Origin: Acetobacter pasteurianus subsp. pasteurianus LMG 1262 = NBRC 106471
GTDB taxonomy: Bacteria > Pseudomonadota > Alphaproteobacteria > Acetobacterales > Acetobacteraceae
NCBI RefSeq assembly: GCF_000285275.1
Contig: NZ_CADO01000139.1
Span: 124,001-188,000, forward strand
Direction of reading: 5' to 3'
Length of the DNA stretch: 64,000 nucleotides
Shown: piece after piece, positions 16,668 to 26,038 of the stretch
Position numbering within the stretch: position 1 is the stretch's first letter
Layout: each line of letters begins with the position of its first letter
The notes under the pieces: model-generated
Told to the model about the DNA's origin: nothing
Seen by the model: the letters and a program-made list of their open reading frames with translations, nothing else
Databases searched by the model: none
Position numbers and translations under genes: made by a program

Positions 16668-17447
16668 ATGTCTGTTGATCAGGTGCTGATGGCAGAAAGT
16701 TTTGTGGTGCATGGCCGGGATGAAGGTGGCCCCTTTGTGCTGGTAAGTGACCATGCAGGCCGTGCCATTCCGCCTGAACTGGGTGATCTGGGGCTAAGTG
16801 CGCAGGAACGTGCGCGCCATATCGGCTGGGATATCGGCATAGATGGCGTAGGCCGCAAACTGGCTGACCAACTGCCTGCTGTGTTGATTGAGCAGGTTTA
16901 TTCCCGCTTGGTGATAGATTGTAACCGCGCCCCCGGTCACCCAACCTCCATTGTGCAGGTAAGTGATGGCACAACAGTGCCGCGCAACCAGAATATCTCG
17001 GCGCAGGATCGGGCATGGCGGGAGCAGACAATTCTGCACCCCTATCACGCCCGTATCCGGCAGGAACTGGATGCCCATGTGGCCGCTGGCCGCCAGACGG
17101 TGGTTGTGGCGCTACACAGTTTTACGCCATCCATGCACGGTAAACAGCGCCCGTGGCATGCAGGACTTTTGCATAATCATGATTCCCGGCTGGCCCGTAT
17201 CATGATTGCTCTTTTGCAAAAGGATGGCTTGGTGGTGGGGGATAACGAACCCTATGCCCTTACAGATACATCAGATTACACCATTCCCGTGCATGGTGAG
17301 CAGCGTGAACTGCCGCATATTGAAATTGAAATTCGGCAGGATCTGATAGCCGATGATGCTGGGCAGACCGAATGGGCAAACCGTCTGGCCCGCTTGCTGC
17401 CACAGGCATGGCAGCAGTTTTGTGAACAGTATGGAGAAAACGCATGA
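16668..17447 (+). CDS. N-formylglutamate amidohydrolase family protein
   Basis: This 259-residue protein belongs to the N-formylglutamate deformylase (HutG-type) zinc hydrolase family. Visible signs are VSDHAGRAIP near the N-terminus (metal-site His/Asp), DIGIDGVGRKLA, YSRLVIDCNR, VALHSFTPSM and a late His/Glu pair in LPHIEIEIRQD. The family hydrolyses N-formyl or similar N-acyl amino acids. No histidine-degradation genes are near, so the true substrate may differ. Its stop overlaps the aroE start by four bases, indicating translational coupling. The ribosome binding site is GCAGGAGG-like. Confidence 0.88.
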   Translation: MSVDQVLMAESFVVHGRDEGGPFVLVSDHAGRAIPPELGDLGLSAQERARHIGWDIGIDGVGRKLADQLPAVLIEQVYSRLVIDCNRAPGHPTSIVQVSDGTTVPRNQNISAQDRAWREQTILHPYHARIRQELDAHVAAGRQTVVVALHSFTPSMHGKQRPWHAGLLHNHDSRLARIMIALLQKDGLVVGDNEPYALTDTSDYTIPVHGEQRELPHIEIEIRQDLIADDAGQTEWANRLARLLPQAWQQFCEQYGENA

Positions 17448-18310
17448 CCGCCACAGATACAGCCAAGCCGCAGATTATTACGGGCAAGGCCAAGCTGGCG
17501 GGTGTTCTGGGCTGGCCCGTTGCACATTCGCGCTCTCCCGTGCTGCACAATTACTGGTTACGGCGGCATGGTGTGGATGGCGCTTATGTGCCACTGCCGG
17601 TTGAGCCAGATGCGTTTGTGGCGGCCGTTCTGGGCCTACAGGCTGCGGGTTTTCGGGGTGCGAATGTGACCATTCCGCACAAGGAAGCCGCCTTTAAAAT
17701 TGCCGATGTGCTGGACCACTCCGCCCAGCGTGCAGGTGCCGTGAACACACTTGTGTTTGAAGATGACGGCAAAATTCACGGCTATTCAACCGATGGCGCA
17801 GGTTTTGTAGCCAGTATGGAAGCCGCAGGCTTAAACCCGCCCAAACAGGCACAGGCTTTGCTACTGGGTGCTGGTGGCGCTGCGCGATCCGTGGCTGCCG
17901 CGTTGCAGGATTGTGGCCTGCGTGTTGCCGTGACCAATCGCACCCAAGGGCGGGCAGAAGAACTGGCAAAAGCTCTGCCGGGGCTGGATGTGGTGCCGTG
18001 GAATGTATGGGAAGAACGCCTTGGCGCATTTAGTCTGCTGGTCAACACCACGTCTTTGGGTATGGAAGGTGGCCCTGATGCTGGGTTCCGGCCTTCCTTG
18101 GCGCATGCTGCCAAGGAACTGGTGGTGGCAGATATTGTGTATGTGCCCCGCGTAACACCTTTGTTGGCGGAAGCTCAGTCTGCTGGTCTGCGCACTTTGG
18201 GTGGGCTTGGCATGCTGTTGCATCAGGCACGGCTGGGTTTTGAGAAATGGTATGGCGTGAACCCGGAAGTGGATGCCGCCACGGAAGCTTTTGTGCAGGA
18301 AAGTTTCTAA
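17444..18310 (+). CDS. aroE: Shikimate dehydrogenase
   Basis: AroE reduces 3-dehydroshikimate to shikimate with NADPH in the aromatic amino acid pathway. The 288-residue protein contains AHSRSPVLHN, the catalytic Lys in NVTIPHKEAAF, AGAVNTL, the nucleotide motif LLGAGGAARSV and the NRTQGRAEEL stretch that fits NADP preference, plus DIVYVPRVTPLL. Length and order of motifs are standard. It overlaps the upstream amidohydrolase gene by four bases and is followed closely by coaE. Confidence 0.96.
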   Translation: MTATDTAKPQIITGKAKLAGVLGWPVAHSRSPVLHNYWLRRHGVDGAYVPLPVEPDAFVAAVLGLQAAGFRGANVTIPHKEAAFKIADVLDHSAQRAGAVNTLVFEDDGKIHGYSTDGAGFVASMEAAGLNPPKQAQALLLGAGGAARSVAAALQDCGLRVAVTNRTQGRAEELAKALPGLDVVPWNVWEERLGAFSLLVNTTSLGMEGGPDAGFRPSLAHAAKELVVADIVYVPRVTPLLAEAQSAGLRTLGGLGMLLHQARLGFEKWYGVNPEVDAATEAFVQESF

Positions 18311-18326
18311 GGGTTACAGCAAGGGC

Positions 18327-18914
18327 ATGAAAATTCTGGGCCTTACCGGCGGTATGGGCATGGGCAAAAGCACTGTGGCCACATTGTTGCAGCGTGCGGG
18401 CTTGCCGGTGTTTGATGCCGATGCTGAAGTGCGCCGCCTGCAGGCAGATCATGGGGCCGCTTTGCCTGCCATAGCGCAACTGGTGCCGCATGCTGTGCAA
18501 AACGGGCACTTGGATAGAGCCGTATTGCGGCAAGCTGTGATAAAACAACCGGCGTTGCTGAAAAAACTGGAACACATCATCCACCCCATGGTGCGGGCTG
18601 CGCGTGCGCAGTTTTTACGCACGCAACGCTTGCAGGGCGTGCGCTGCGTGGTGCTGGATATTCCGCTGCTGTATGAAACAGGCGCCCAGCGTGAGTGTGA
18701 TGATGTGCTTGTGGTATCTGCCCCACATTGGGTACAGGCGCGGCGCGTGGCCAAAAGGCGGGGCATGCCACCGGCTGAGGCGTGCAAGCTGATAGCCCGG
18801 CAAATGCCAGATGCCCAACGTGTGCGCCAGGCAGGCAAGGTTATCCGCACTGGCGGCAGTATGCGAGAAACAGAACGGCAGGTACGCCAGTTCATCAGGA
18901 GCCTGAGGGCATGA
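18327..18914 (+). CDS. coaE: Dephospho-CoA kinase
   Basis: CoaE phosphorylates dephospho-CoA on the ribose 3' hydroxyl, the last step to coenzyme A. The 195-residue protein begins MKILGLTGGMGMGKSTVATL, a perfect P-loop, then has DADAEVRRL and DIPLLYETG typical of the family. The frame is open upstream to 18273, but the ATG at 18327 gives the family start. It lies 16 bases after aroE, and its stop overlaps dnaQ by four bases; aroE-coaE-dnaQ order is conserved in alphaproteobacteria. Confidence 0.96.
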   Translation: MKILGLTGGMGMGKSTVATLLQRAGLPVFDADAEVRRLQADHGAALPAIAQLVPHAVQNGHLDRAVLRQAVIKQPALLKKLEHIIHPMVRAARAQFLRTQRLQGVRCVVLDIPLLYETGAQRECDDVLVVSAPHWVQARRVAKRRGMPPAEACKLIARQMPDAQRVRQAGKVIRTGGSMRETERQVRQFIRSLRA

Positions 18915-19585
18915 AAAGATCCATTCTGTTTGATACGGAAACCACGGGGCTGGATCCGGCCACGGGCGACAGGGTGATTGAAATTGCGGCCCTTGAGCTG
19001 GTGGGAGACTTGCCAACCGGGCGGAACTTTCACACGCTGATAGACCCTGAGCGCGATGTGCCGGAGGAGGCTTCCCGCGTGCATGGCTTCACGCGGGCGG
19101 ATTTGGAAGGCAAACCCAAATTTGCCGAAATTGCGGATGATTTTCTGGCCTTTGTGGGGGATGACCCCCTTATTGCGCACAATGCCCGGTTTGACTTTGG
19201 CTTTATGAATGCGGAGCTGAAACGCGCTGGCAAGAAAACGCTGGGGCTGGACCGTATGGTGGATACGCTGGATATGGCGCGCGAGCGCTTTCCCGGCATG
19301 CCCAACAGTTTGGATGCCCTGTGCCGCCGCTTTGGCGTAGATCTTTCTGCCCGAACCACCCATAACGCGCTGCTGGACTGCAAACTGCTGGCCGATGTTT
19401 ATGTGGAACTTATGGGCGGCCGCCAGCATGGGCTGGGGCTGATGGCGGAAGATGGGCAACTGCCTTCTGTCATGTATGAAGGCCCCGTGAACCGCAAGGC
19501 TGTGCGTGTGCAGCCAACGGCAGAAGAACTGGCAGCGCATGCGGCATTTGTTGCGGGTTTGAAAGAGCCTATCTGGGAGCTCTGA
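18911..19585 (+). CDS. dnaQ: DNA polymerase III epsilon subunit (proofreading exonuclease)
   Basis: DnaQ is the 3'-5' proofreading exonuclease of the replicative polymerase. The 224-residue protein shows all three exonuclease motifs: FDTETTGLDP (Exo I, residues 6-15), HNARFDFGFMN (Exo II) and HNALLDCKLLADVYVEL (Exo IIIe with catalytic His). The C-terminal tail ends with a segment likely to bind the alpha subunit. It starts inside the coaE stop (ATGA). The frame is open upstream, but the ATG at 18911 is clearly right. Confidence 0.96.
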   Translation: MKRSILFDTETTGLDPATGDRVIEIAALELVGDLPTGRNFHTLIDPERDVPEEASRVHGFTRADLEGKPKFAEIADDFLAFVGDDPLIAHNARFDFGFMNAELKRAGKKTLGLDRMVDTLDMARERFPGMPNSLDALCRRFGVDLSARTTHNALLDCKLLADVYVELMGGRQHGLGLMAEDGQLPSVMYEGPVNRKAVRVQPTAEELAAHAAFVAGLKEPIWEL

Positions 19586-19765
19586 CCGCACATTCAAACC
19601 GTGTCGTCAATTCTTGCGAAAAGGGCTTTGCAGGGGCGGGTGGGTATGCCATCCTTGATTCTACAAAACGTGACGAAATGTACAAAAATGTTTTGTCAGC
19701 CGTTTCCACCGCTTTTCACGCAACGGAAAAGGTAAGTTGTTTCAATGAATTCGGGGAGCCCTTTG

Positions 19766-20263
19766 ATGCGTTCTGCATCCCGCCATTTTGCTGCTGCCTT
19801 GGCGCTGTGCGGAGCATGGTTCATGCCTGCGGGCGCAGAAACCATGCTCGGCCCGGTTACGGCAACAGTTACATTTAATACGCGTTCGGCGGATCTGGGC
19901 GTAGGATATACATGGGGCCGCGGTGTGCTGACATATGGCGGCCGCCCGGATCCGTTCGAAATCAAGGGGGCTTCCGCTATTGCTGTTGGGTATTCCTCTG
20001 GCCACAGTGTGGGCAAGGTATACAACCTCCAGCGTATCGAAGATTTTGAAGGTACGTTCTGGGCACTTTCGGGTGAGGCTACAGTTGGCCGAGGCGTTGG
20101 TGGCCTGCTGATGGAAAATAATGATGGCGTGCGCATCCGGCTGGATGAATGCCGCTCAGGTGGGCGTATTGCGGCATCGCCTTCCCGCCTGACAATTCAT
20201 TTGCTGAATAAGGTCGGCACCCCTGTTGCAACCGCACCAGTTGATCAGAAATCCACTCACTAA
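19766..20263 (+). CDS. Secreted hypothetical protein
   Basis: This 165-residue protein has a signal peptide ending PAGA near residue 24 and a beta-rich mature part with Gly/Val-rich strands (VGYTWGRGVLTYGGRP, then VGKVYNLQRIEDFEGTFWAL). This pattern resembles a widespread uncharacterised group of proteobacterial exported proteins, but I cannot name the family with confidence. The ATG at 19766 has GGGGAG seven bases upstream; an ATG at 19745 in frame is less likely. The 180 bases before it contain a possible promoter but no clear operator. It converges on the glycosyltransferase gene. Confidence 0.75.
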   Translation: MRSASRHFAAALALCGAWFMPAGAETMLGPVTATVTFNTRSADLGVGYTWGRGVLTYGGRPDPFEIKGASAIAVGYSSGHSVGKVYNLQRIEDFEGTFWALSGEATVGRGVGGLLMENNDGVRIRLDECRSGGRIAASPSRLTIHLLNKVGTPVATAPVDQKSTH

Positions 20264-20275
20264 ATACACGCCCCT

Positions 20276-20308
20276 CGCGCCTGCTGGCTTAATGTGTCAG
20301 CAGGCGCG
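20276..20308. terminator. Perfect 11-bp stem between convergent genes
   Basis: CGCGCCTGCTG (20276-20286) and CAGCAGGCGCG (20298-20308) pair perfectly around an 11-base loop. The stop codon of the leftward glycosyltransferase lies in the loop, so the stem uses its last codons. There is no T-run. It probably serves as a terminator or 3'-end stabiliser for one or both genes. Confidence 0.55.
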
Positions 20309-21398
20309 TGGTGGTTTGTAGAATTGTTTTTTCATCAAATAGGCGCAAGGCGCGTTTAAGCCCGGCATCGCCCATACGCTGGCGTAAGGCCGGGTTTTGC
20401 ACCAGTGTTGTAAGGGCTTTTGCCAGTTCTGCCGTGGTGCCGGGCGGCACAAGCAGCCCTGTTTCATGCGGCACAACCTGCTCGCGCGAGCCCCGAATAT
20501 TGGTGGCCACAACCGGCAGGCCGCACAGCATGGCTTCAATAATAGACATGGGCAGGCCTTCAAAATGGCTCGGCAGCACAAAAATGTCCGCTGCCGCCAG
20601 TAAGGCCGGAATATCTGCCCGATAACCAAGGCATTTTAGCTGTGGGCCAAGTACAGCACGTGCTTTGGTAAGGTATTCATCCATATTGGCACCATGGTCC
20701 GATGCCAGTCTTTCCCCCACAATCCATAATTCTGCATCTGGCACCTGTTCCATGGCGGCCAGAAGTTCTGGATACCCTTTGTGGCGCACAAGGCGAGAGA
20801 CAACAATAATGACCGGTGTTTGCGCTGGTGTGCCTAGTTCTATGCGGATACGGGTTCTGGCTTGCGCATCTGGGTGAAAGCGGGCTGGGTTTCGCCCATT
20901 GCCGATGGCAACCGGGTGGGGGTGAATATGCAGGCGTTTGGCATCCTGCGCTTCCTCACGGCTGACAGTGAGGTACACATCAGTTATGCGCCCGCACAGA
21001 ACTTCCAGCACCAATGCCAACCCGCGCCGAAGGCGGGAGCCGGGCTGGTTGAACAAAAAGCCGTGGCACGTATAGGCAATGCGCGGCACACCGCACAACT
21101 TGGCTGCCGCACGCGCCAGAATGCCGCTAATGGGCATATGTGCGTGTATAAGGTCCGGCTTTTCTTTTTTTATAAGCCGAACAAGCGCCCAAAAAGCCCG
21201 TAGCTGCGCGGGTATGGAAAATGAACGCGCAAAGGGCAGTGTTTCAACTCGAAACCCTTCGCTTCTGGGCTGTTGAAGCAAAGGGCCATCTGCACAAACG
21301 CCTATGACTTCGTGCCCCTCTGCCCGTAGTTCCCGCATAAGAGGCAGTAAAAAATGGGTAAGTGAAAAATCGACGTTTGTAATTTCCAGAATTTTCAC
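20289..21398 (-). CDS. Glycosyltransferase family 4
   Basis: This 369-residue GT-B fold enzyme transfers a sugar from a nucleotide donor, probably to a cell-surface glycan. The N-terminal acceptor domain includes HAHMPISG, and the C-terminal donor domain includes VVSRLVRHKGYPELLAAM, the E-x7-E motif in EGLPMSIIEAMLCGLPVVAT and the loop RGSREQV. There is no membrane helix. It stands directly downstream of the heparinase-like gene on the same strand, with a 9-base gap, suggesting joint transcription. The donor and acceptor are unknown. Confidence 0.92.
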   Translation of the reverse strand: MKILEITNVDFSLTHFLLPLMRELRAEGHEVIGVCADGPLLQQPRSEGFRVETLPFARSFSIPAQLRAFWALVRLIKKEKPDLIHAHMPISGILARAAAKLCGVPRIAYTCHGFLFNQPGSRLRRGLALVLEVLCGRITDVYLTVSREEAQDAKRLHIHPHPVAIGNGRNPARFHPDAQARTRIRIELGTPAQTPVIIVVSRLVRHKGYPELLAAMEQVPDAELWIVGERLASDHGANMDEYLTKARAVLGPQLKCLGYRADIPALLAAADIFVLPSHFEGLPMSIIEAMLCGLPVVATNIRGSREQVVPHETGLLVPPGTTAELAKALTTLVQNPALRQRMGDAGLKRALRLFDEKTILQTTTRLLTH

Positions 21399-21407
21399 GT
21401 CAGCCCA

Positions 21408-23195
21408 TTATGCGTTCTTGAGGGAAAGCGACCAGCGGATAGGTGGTTTGCTTGGGGCCTGCGGCACAGGTGGTGGTGGCAGCAAGGTGTTTTCCAAACC
21501 ATGAGCCTCAGCGGTGGAAGGATCAGCCAATAGGCCAGAACCAACTTCTGGCACTGCGGGCATCTGTTCTTCCGGCATATCGGGGGGCGTGGCTAATTCG
21601 GCTTCTTCTTCCGGCGCAATTTCGGGAGAAGAGTGTACATCTTCATCGCTCTGATCAGGCTGCGCTGGGGTAAGCACGAATTGCCGCGTGGGCTCACATT
21701 TTCCCTGCCCCAGATAAACGCTTTCTTCTATTTCGATGTGCGCGTCAGACCAGAAAAACCATGTTTCTTCCGGCGTGTGCAGTAGGTAGCCATCTTCTTC
21801 CTGCTCAATGCTCACATCAGGGTGCAGGTGGAAGCGGATGCAAAGTGGCACCGGAATACTCACATCTTCCAGCTTCTCAATGCCCTGCAAAAGCGTGCCG
21901 TCTTTATCCAGATAAATCTTGCGAGAATACAGGCCACCACCTTGGGGCTTGTAGCCATCATGCGTCATGCTCAGGCAATGCATGCCATCCTGCACGGATG
22001 TCTGGCGTGTGACCTGTGGTTTTTGAGAAATACCGCCATCGGCATCAAACCGCATGGGGGTAAGGTCTGCTAGTTCCAGAACAGAATGTGCAGCCGGGTA
22101 ACGCAAGGCTTCTGCCCAACCGCGCTGGATGCTACTGCCGCAATTTACAATCAGCCGTTGCCTGCCGGATGAAAACTCAAAGGACAACATGCCCGCATGT
22201 GCGCTGCCATCATACCCCGCAGGGGCGGCAGAGGCAGCATCGGCAATCAGCAGGGCGCGCCCGTTGTTCAGGCGTGCAAAGCCAGACTCAGGCAGGCCAG
22301 CCGCCACAACGCGGGTGCGGGATGCACGGCTCAGCACGTGTTCAATAAACTGGGGGTTTTGTTCACAACTGCCATTAAACAGGGCCAGCCCGCCATCTCC
22401 ATGCCGCATGGCGCGCAGGGCCGGGGCGCTGCGGTTGGCGGCATCCAGCACACTGGTGGGCAATGGCACGCGGGCAACCTGCAGAATATACAGCATTTCC
22501 GCCAGTTCGCGCACGCACTGCAACAGGTCTTCCGGGCAGCGGGTAATGTGGCCGCCATCGGGCAAAATCTGTTGGCTAATGGCGGTATCAATCAGGCGCA
22601 GATAACGGGTTAGAAATTCTGGATAATCGGGCAGGGAAACCGCAACAGCCAGCAACCCCTTAAGGGCCGTAAGGGCACGCCAGCCTTTGGCTTCCTCTGG
22701 CATGAGCGCCATGATGGAGCGGGCTTCCATAATTAGCGATGCCATAAGCTGCTGACGGAAGGAATCATCTGCCGATGCAGCAAAAAACTCGTAACAGCCC
22801 AGCCAAGCCGCCAAGCGGGCGCCAGTTATGGATGGGTCTGAAATAGGCCGTTCTGCCGGGGTTTGCTCCATCCACTGCGCCACCAGTGTACGGGCCTTAA
22901 TGCGGGCAGATTCAGCGCCTAGCTCCCGCAGATCCTGCAGCCACGTAAAGCCCTGTAACCAACGGCGATAGGCCTCTGGCCATTGTGGGTTATCCCATTC
23001 CCCTTCAATCAGAGGGCGTTGGGTGCCTTCAAAAAGTGTCTGGTTGCGAACAAGCTGTTCACCCCCAGCAGCGTTTCCGGACCACAGATCCCGCAAAGCA
23101 ACGGCAGGGGCTGCCGGCACGCGGGCAAACCCTCCCAAAGGGTTGCGCATGGCATAGGCAAGGCGGGCTCCGCGGGTCCAGCGACGCAGGGGCAT
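21408..23195 (-). CDS. Heparinase II/III family protein
   Basis: This 595-residue protein has the alpha-barrel N-terminal domain (about residues 30-280) and the beta-sandwich heparinase II/III domain (about 290-530), with motifs such as HAGMLSFEFSSGRQRLIVNCG and HDGYKPQGGGLYSRKIYLDKDG. The family comprises polysaccharide lyases, though many alphaproteobacterial members between rsmB/rpe and cell-wall genes are of unknown substrate. The C-terminal 80 residues are acidic and Pro-rich and look disordered. No signal peptide is apparent, which is odd for a polysaccharide lyase. Confidence 0.87.
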   Translation of the reverse strand: MPLRRWTRGARLAYAMRNPLGGFARVPAAPAVALRDLWSGNAAGGEQLVRNQTLFEGTQRPLIEGEWDNPQWPEAYRRWLQGFTWLQDLRELGAESARIKARTLVAQWMEQTPAERPISDPSITGARLAAWLGCYEFFAASADDSFRQQLMASLIMEARSIMALMPEEAKGWRALTALKGLLAVAVSLPDYPEFLTRYLRLIDTAISQQILPDGGHITRCPEDLLQCVRELAEMLYILQVARVPLPTSVLDAANRSAPALRAMRHGDGGLALFNGSCEQNPQFIEHVLSRASRTRVVAAGLPESGFARLNNGRALLIADAASAAPAGYDGSAHAGMLSFEFSSGRQRLIVNCGSSIQRGWAEALRYPAAHSVLELADLTPMRFDADGGISQKPQVTRQTSVQDGMHCLSMTHDGYKPQGGGLYSRKIYLDKDGTLLQGIEKLEDVSIPVPLCIRFHLHPDVSIEQEEDGYLLHTPEETWFFWSDAHIEIEESVYLGQGKCEPTRQFVLTPAQPDQSDEDVHSSPEIAPEEEAELATPPDMPEEQMPAVPEVGSGLLADPSTAEAHGLENTLLPPPPVPQAPSKPPIRWSLSLKNA

Positions 23196-23295
23196 TGGAA
23201 GTTCAGAACTCCATCAAGGCAGGTGCAGAAAAAAGTTAAGATCGGTTTATGGCAGAATATTCATGCAAGGAATGACTTATTTGCCGGATGTGGCT

Positions 23296-23973
23296 TTATT
23301 TTGGCTTGGCAACATGTGGGCGCAAGGCAGCAATGGCGGCTGCATAGTCCTTTTTGCCATATACGGCGCTTCCGGCAATCAGCACATCGGCGCCGGCTTC
23401 TATGGCCAGTGGGGCGGTTGAGGCGTCTATACCGCCATCCACAGCCAGCCGGATATCGCGCCCGCTTTGGGTAATCATGTCCCGAATGCGACGGATTTTG
23501 GGAAGCTGGCTGGACAGGAACTTCTGCCCGCCAAATCCGGGGTTAACCGTCATCACCAAAATAATATCCACCAAGTCCAGAACTTCACTAATGGCTTCTG
23601 GCGGTGTGGCGGGGCACAGCACAATGCCCGGCTTAGCCCCTAAATCTCGAATGCGCTGTAAGGAACGGTGGGTATGCGGCCCGGCTTCAATGTGGATTAA
23701 AATCTGGTTTGCGCCGGCTTGTGCAAAGGCTTCCAGATACGGGTCCACCGGTGCAATCATCAAGTGCACATCAAATGGCAGATCAGAACAGGGGCGCAGC
23801 GCCTTCACCACAGCAGGGCCGAACGAAATGTTGGGTACAAAATGCCCATCCATTACATCCAGATGCACCCAGTCTGCCCCAGCCTGTTTGAGTGCTGAAA
23901 CTTCTTCTCCCAACCGTGTAAAATCGGCAGCGAGAACACTTGGGGCGATAAGGGGATAAGATACAGGGCGCAT
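23296..23973 (-). CDS. rpe: Ribulose-phosphate 3-epimerase
   Basis: Rpe interconverts ribulose 5-phosphate and xylulose 5-phosphate, a core step of the pentose phosphate pathway on which acetic acid bacteria rely. The 225-residue TIM barrel shows the metal and catalytic motifs HLDVMDGHFVPNISFG, VHLMI, MTVNPGFGGQKF and VDGGID. Length is typical. It lies between rsmB (73 bases upstream) and the heparinase-like gene (100 bases downstream), all on the minus strand. Confidence 0.96.
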   Translation of the reverse strand: MRPVSYPLIAPSVLAADFTRLGEEVSALKQAGADWVHLDVMDGHFVPNISFGPAVVKALRPCSDLPFDVHLMIAPVDPYLEAFAQAGANQILIHIEAGPHTHRSLQRIRDLGAKPGIVLCPATPPEAISEVLDLVDIILVMTVNPGFGGQKFLSSQLPKIRRIRDMITQSGRDIRLAVDGGIDASTAPLAIEAGADVLIAGSAVYGKKDYAAAIAALRPHVAKPK

Positions 23974-24046
23974 ACCCTGTTTATCGGCAATCCTACGCCT
24001 GTGCGCAACAGTATGTTTAGTCTTTTTTCAAACAGTTTTGCAAATG

Positions 24047-25369
24047 TTATGAGCGAATAAAGCGCGCGGCAAAAAATCCATCCATGCTGCCTTTGTCTGC
24101 CCACATTCCGGGGTGGGTGCGCAGCCAGCCTTCGGGGGTTCTGGCTTCTGGCAGAAAGGCCAGTTCTTCTGGCGTAAATGGGTCTGGCACCAGCCCCATG
24201 GCTTCTGCTGCACGGGCGCGGTCTGGCCCTTCTTCCTGCTGCAAGGAGCACACGGCGTAAACCAGCCGGCCACCAGGGCGCAGCATGTTTTTGGCGGCCT
24301 CCAGCAAACGGTCTTGCCCGGCGGTGAGTGTTGTTAAATCACGCGGGCGTTTTACCCACAAAACATCCGGATGGCGGCGTGCTGTGCCTGTGGCGGAGCA
24401 TGGGGCATCCAGCAAAATGGCATCAAGCGGAGCATCGGGTTGCCATGTGCCAGCATCTGCTTGCAGGGTGGTCACATTGCCAAGGCCCAGACGCGCCAGA
24501 TTTTCCTTGAGCCGCGCCATGCGGTTGGGGTTGTTTTCAATAGCAGCAACCTGCGCACCGGTGACAGCAAGCTGTGCGGTTTTGCCGCCGGGTGCTGCGC
24601 ATAAATCTGCGACCTTTTCGCCTTCTTTTACATTCAGGAGGCGCGCAGGGAGAGTAGCTGCTGCATCCTGCACCCAAAAAGCGCCTTCTTCATACCCTGC
24701 CAGATCAGCAACCCGCGTGCCTGCCGGATAACGCACAGACCCGTTGGGCAACACAATGCCTCCCTCTGGGGCCGTGGCGCCGGGGCGTAGGGTAATATCC
24801 AGCGGGGCTTCATGACTGATACCTTCAGCTATGGCGCGGGGCACACCACGGCCTAGCACGCTCCATGAGCTCCATAGCCATGCGGGAATGTTCAGCCGTG
24901 CCTGATCCAGCCCTTCCAGCACATTTTGCCCTTCTGCCGCTACCTTGCGCAGCACGGCATTGGCCAGCCCGGCAAATGGGGCCAGCTTGCGTCGACGCAG
25001 GAGGGAAACAGTGGTGCCAACAGCCGCATGTGGAGGTGTTTCTAAAAACAGAAGCTGCGCGCAGCCAATCATCAGCGCCACACGTACGGGTTCAGGTGGT
25101 TCCTTGCGCAAAAACGGTTCCAGCACAGTGCGCAGCGTGCCCATGTGGCGCAACGTGGCTGCGGCCAAACGGTGCGCTGCGGCTCTGTCTCGCGGTTCGG
25201 CCTTATGTGCCTCGGCAGAGCGGGAAAGGCTGTTTTCCAGCATACGCCGGTGTTCCACCACGCCGCACAGAATATCAAAGGCGATATCGCGCGTAGGATC
25301 AGGCTGCGGAGGGGCAGGGCGGCCTTTTCCACGTTTTGGGGAACGGGGGGCGCGTGCTGGTGTGTTCAT
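24047..25369 (-). CDS. rsmB: 16S rRNA (cytosine-C5) methyltransferase, RsmB type
   Basis: RsmB methylates a cytosine of 16S rRNA (C967 in E. coli) using SAM. The 440-residue protein has an N-terminal NusB-like RNA-binding domain (about 25-160) and a C-terminal SAM-dependent domain with VADLCAAPGGKTAQLA (motif I), the catalytic Cys in LDAPCSATGTARRHPD and a further Cys in AVCSLQQEEG. The first 25 residues are basic and Pro-rich. The 45-base gap to purN upstream suggests that it could be cotranscribed. Confidence 0.93.
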   Translation of the reverse strand: MNTPARAPRSPKRGKGRPAPPQPDPTRDIAFDILCGVVEHRRMLENSLSRSAEAHKAEPRDRAAAHRLAAATLRHMGTLRTVLEPFLRKEPPEPVRVALMIGCAQLLFLETPPHAAVGTTVSLLRRRKLAPFAGLANAVLRKVAAEGQNVLEGLDQARLNIPAWLWSSWSVLGRGVPRAIAEGISHEAPLDITLRPGATAPEGGIVLPNGSVRYPAGTRVADLAGYEEGAFWVQDAAATLPARLLNVKEGEKVADLCAAPGGKTAQLAVTGAQVAAIENNPNRMARLKENLARLGLGNVTTLQADAGTWQPDAPLDAILLDAPCSATGTARRHPDVLWVKRPRDLTTLTAGQDRLLEAAKNMLRPGGRLVYAVCSLQQEEGPDRARAAEAMGLVPDPFTPEELAFLPEARTPEGWLRTHPGMWADKGSMDGFFAARFIRS

Positions 25370-25414
25370 AAGACTGTCAGAACCGTTCAGGAAAACAGAA
25401 AGGGGAAAAACGCC

Positions 25415-26038
25415 TTACCCAACAAGCAGGGCGCACTCTGCCGGAGCAGAAACAGGGCGTTGAAGCAGAAAGTGGCGGAGCACCTGCGGGTAAAGCTGGT
25501 GTTCCTGCCGCAAAACGCGTGCCCCAAGTGTATCTGCGGTATCACCCGGCAGAACAGGCACGGCGGCTTGGCCCAGAATAGGCCCTTCATCCATGCCTTC
25601 TGTTACCAGATGCACGGTGCATCCATGCACGCGCACGCCAGCTTGCAGCGCACGTTCATGCGTATGCAGGCCGGGGAACACAGGCAGCAGGCTGGGGTGG
25701 ATGTTCAACATCCGGCCAGCCCATGCGCCGGTTAAAAATGGCGTAAGCAGGCGCATATAACCCGCAAGGCAGATAGCCTGAGCGCCAGCTTCCGTTAGGG
25801 CTGCGTGCACGGCGCGTTCATGCGCCTCACGGTCCTTGCCAAAATCACGATGGTTAATTGCCAGCGTGCGCAGGCCCGCTTTTTTGGCCATTTCCAGCCC
25901 CGGTGCATCCGGGTTGTTGCTTAAAACAAGGCAAATACGGGCAGGAAAGGAAGGATCTTCACACGCGCGGATCAAGGCCGTGGCATTGCTGCCCCGGCCA
26001 CTGATCAAAATGGCAATGGGTGTTTTTTCAACGCTCAT
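25415..26038 (-). CDS. purN: Phosphoribosylglycinamide formyltransferase
   Basis: PurN transfers a formyl group from 10-formyl-tetrahydrofolate to GAR in purine synthesis. The 207-residue protein has the N-terminal [12 protein letters not shown], the catalytic Asn-His-Asp region around [20 protein letters not shown], then [23 protein letters not shown]. It overlaps the purM stop by four bases (ATGA), the usual purM-purN coupling. Confidence 0.96.
   Translation of the reverse strand: MSVEKTPIAILISGRGSNATALIRACEDPSFPARICLVLSNNPDAPGLEMAKKAGLRTLAINHRDFGKDREAHERAVHAALTEAGAQAICLAGYMRLLTPFLTGAWAGRMLNIHPSLLPVFPGLHTHERALQAGVRVHGCTVHLVTEGMDEGPILGQAAVPVLPGDTADTLGARVLRQEHQLYPQVLRHFLLQRPVSAPAECALLVG

Noticed and set aside
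18449-19597. A 382-codon minus-strand frame across coaE and dnaQ
   Set aside because: Both genes on the plus strand carry all catalytic motifs; the reverse frame has none.
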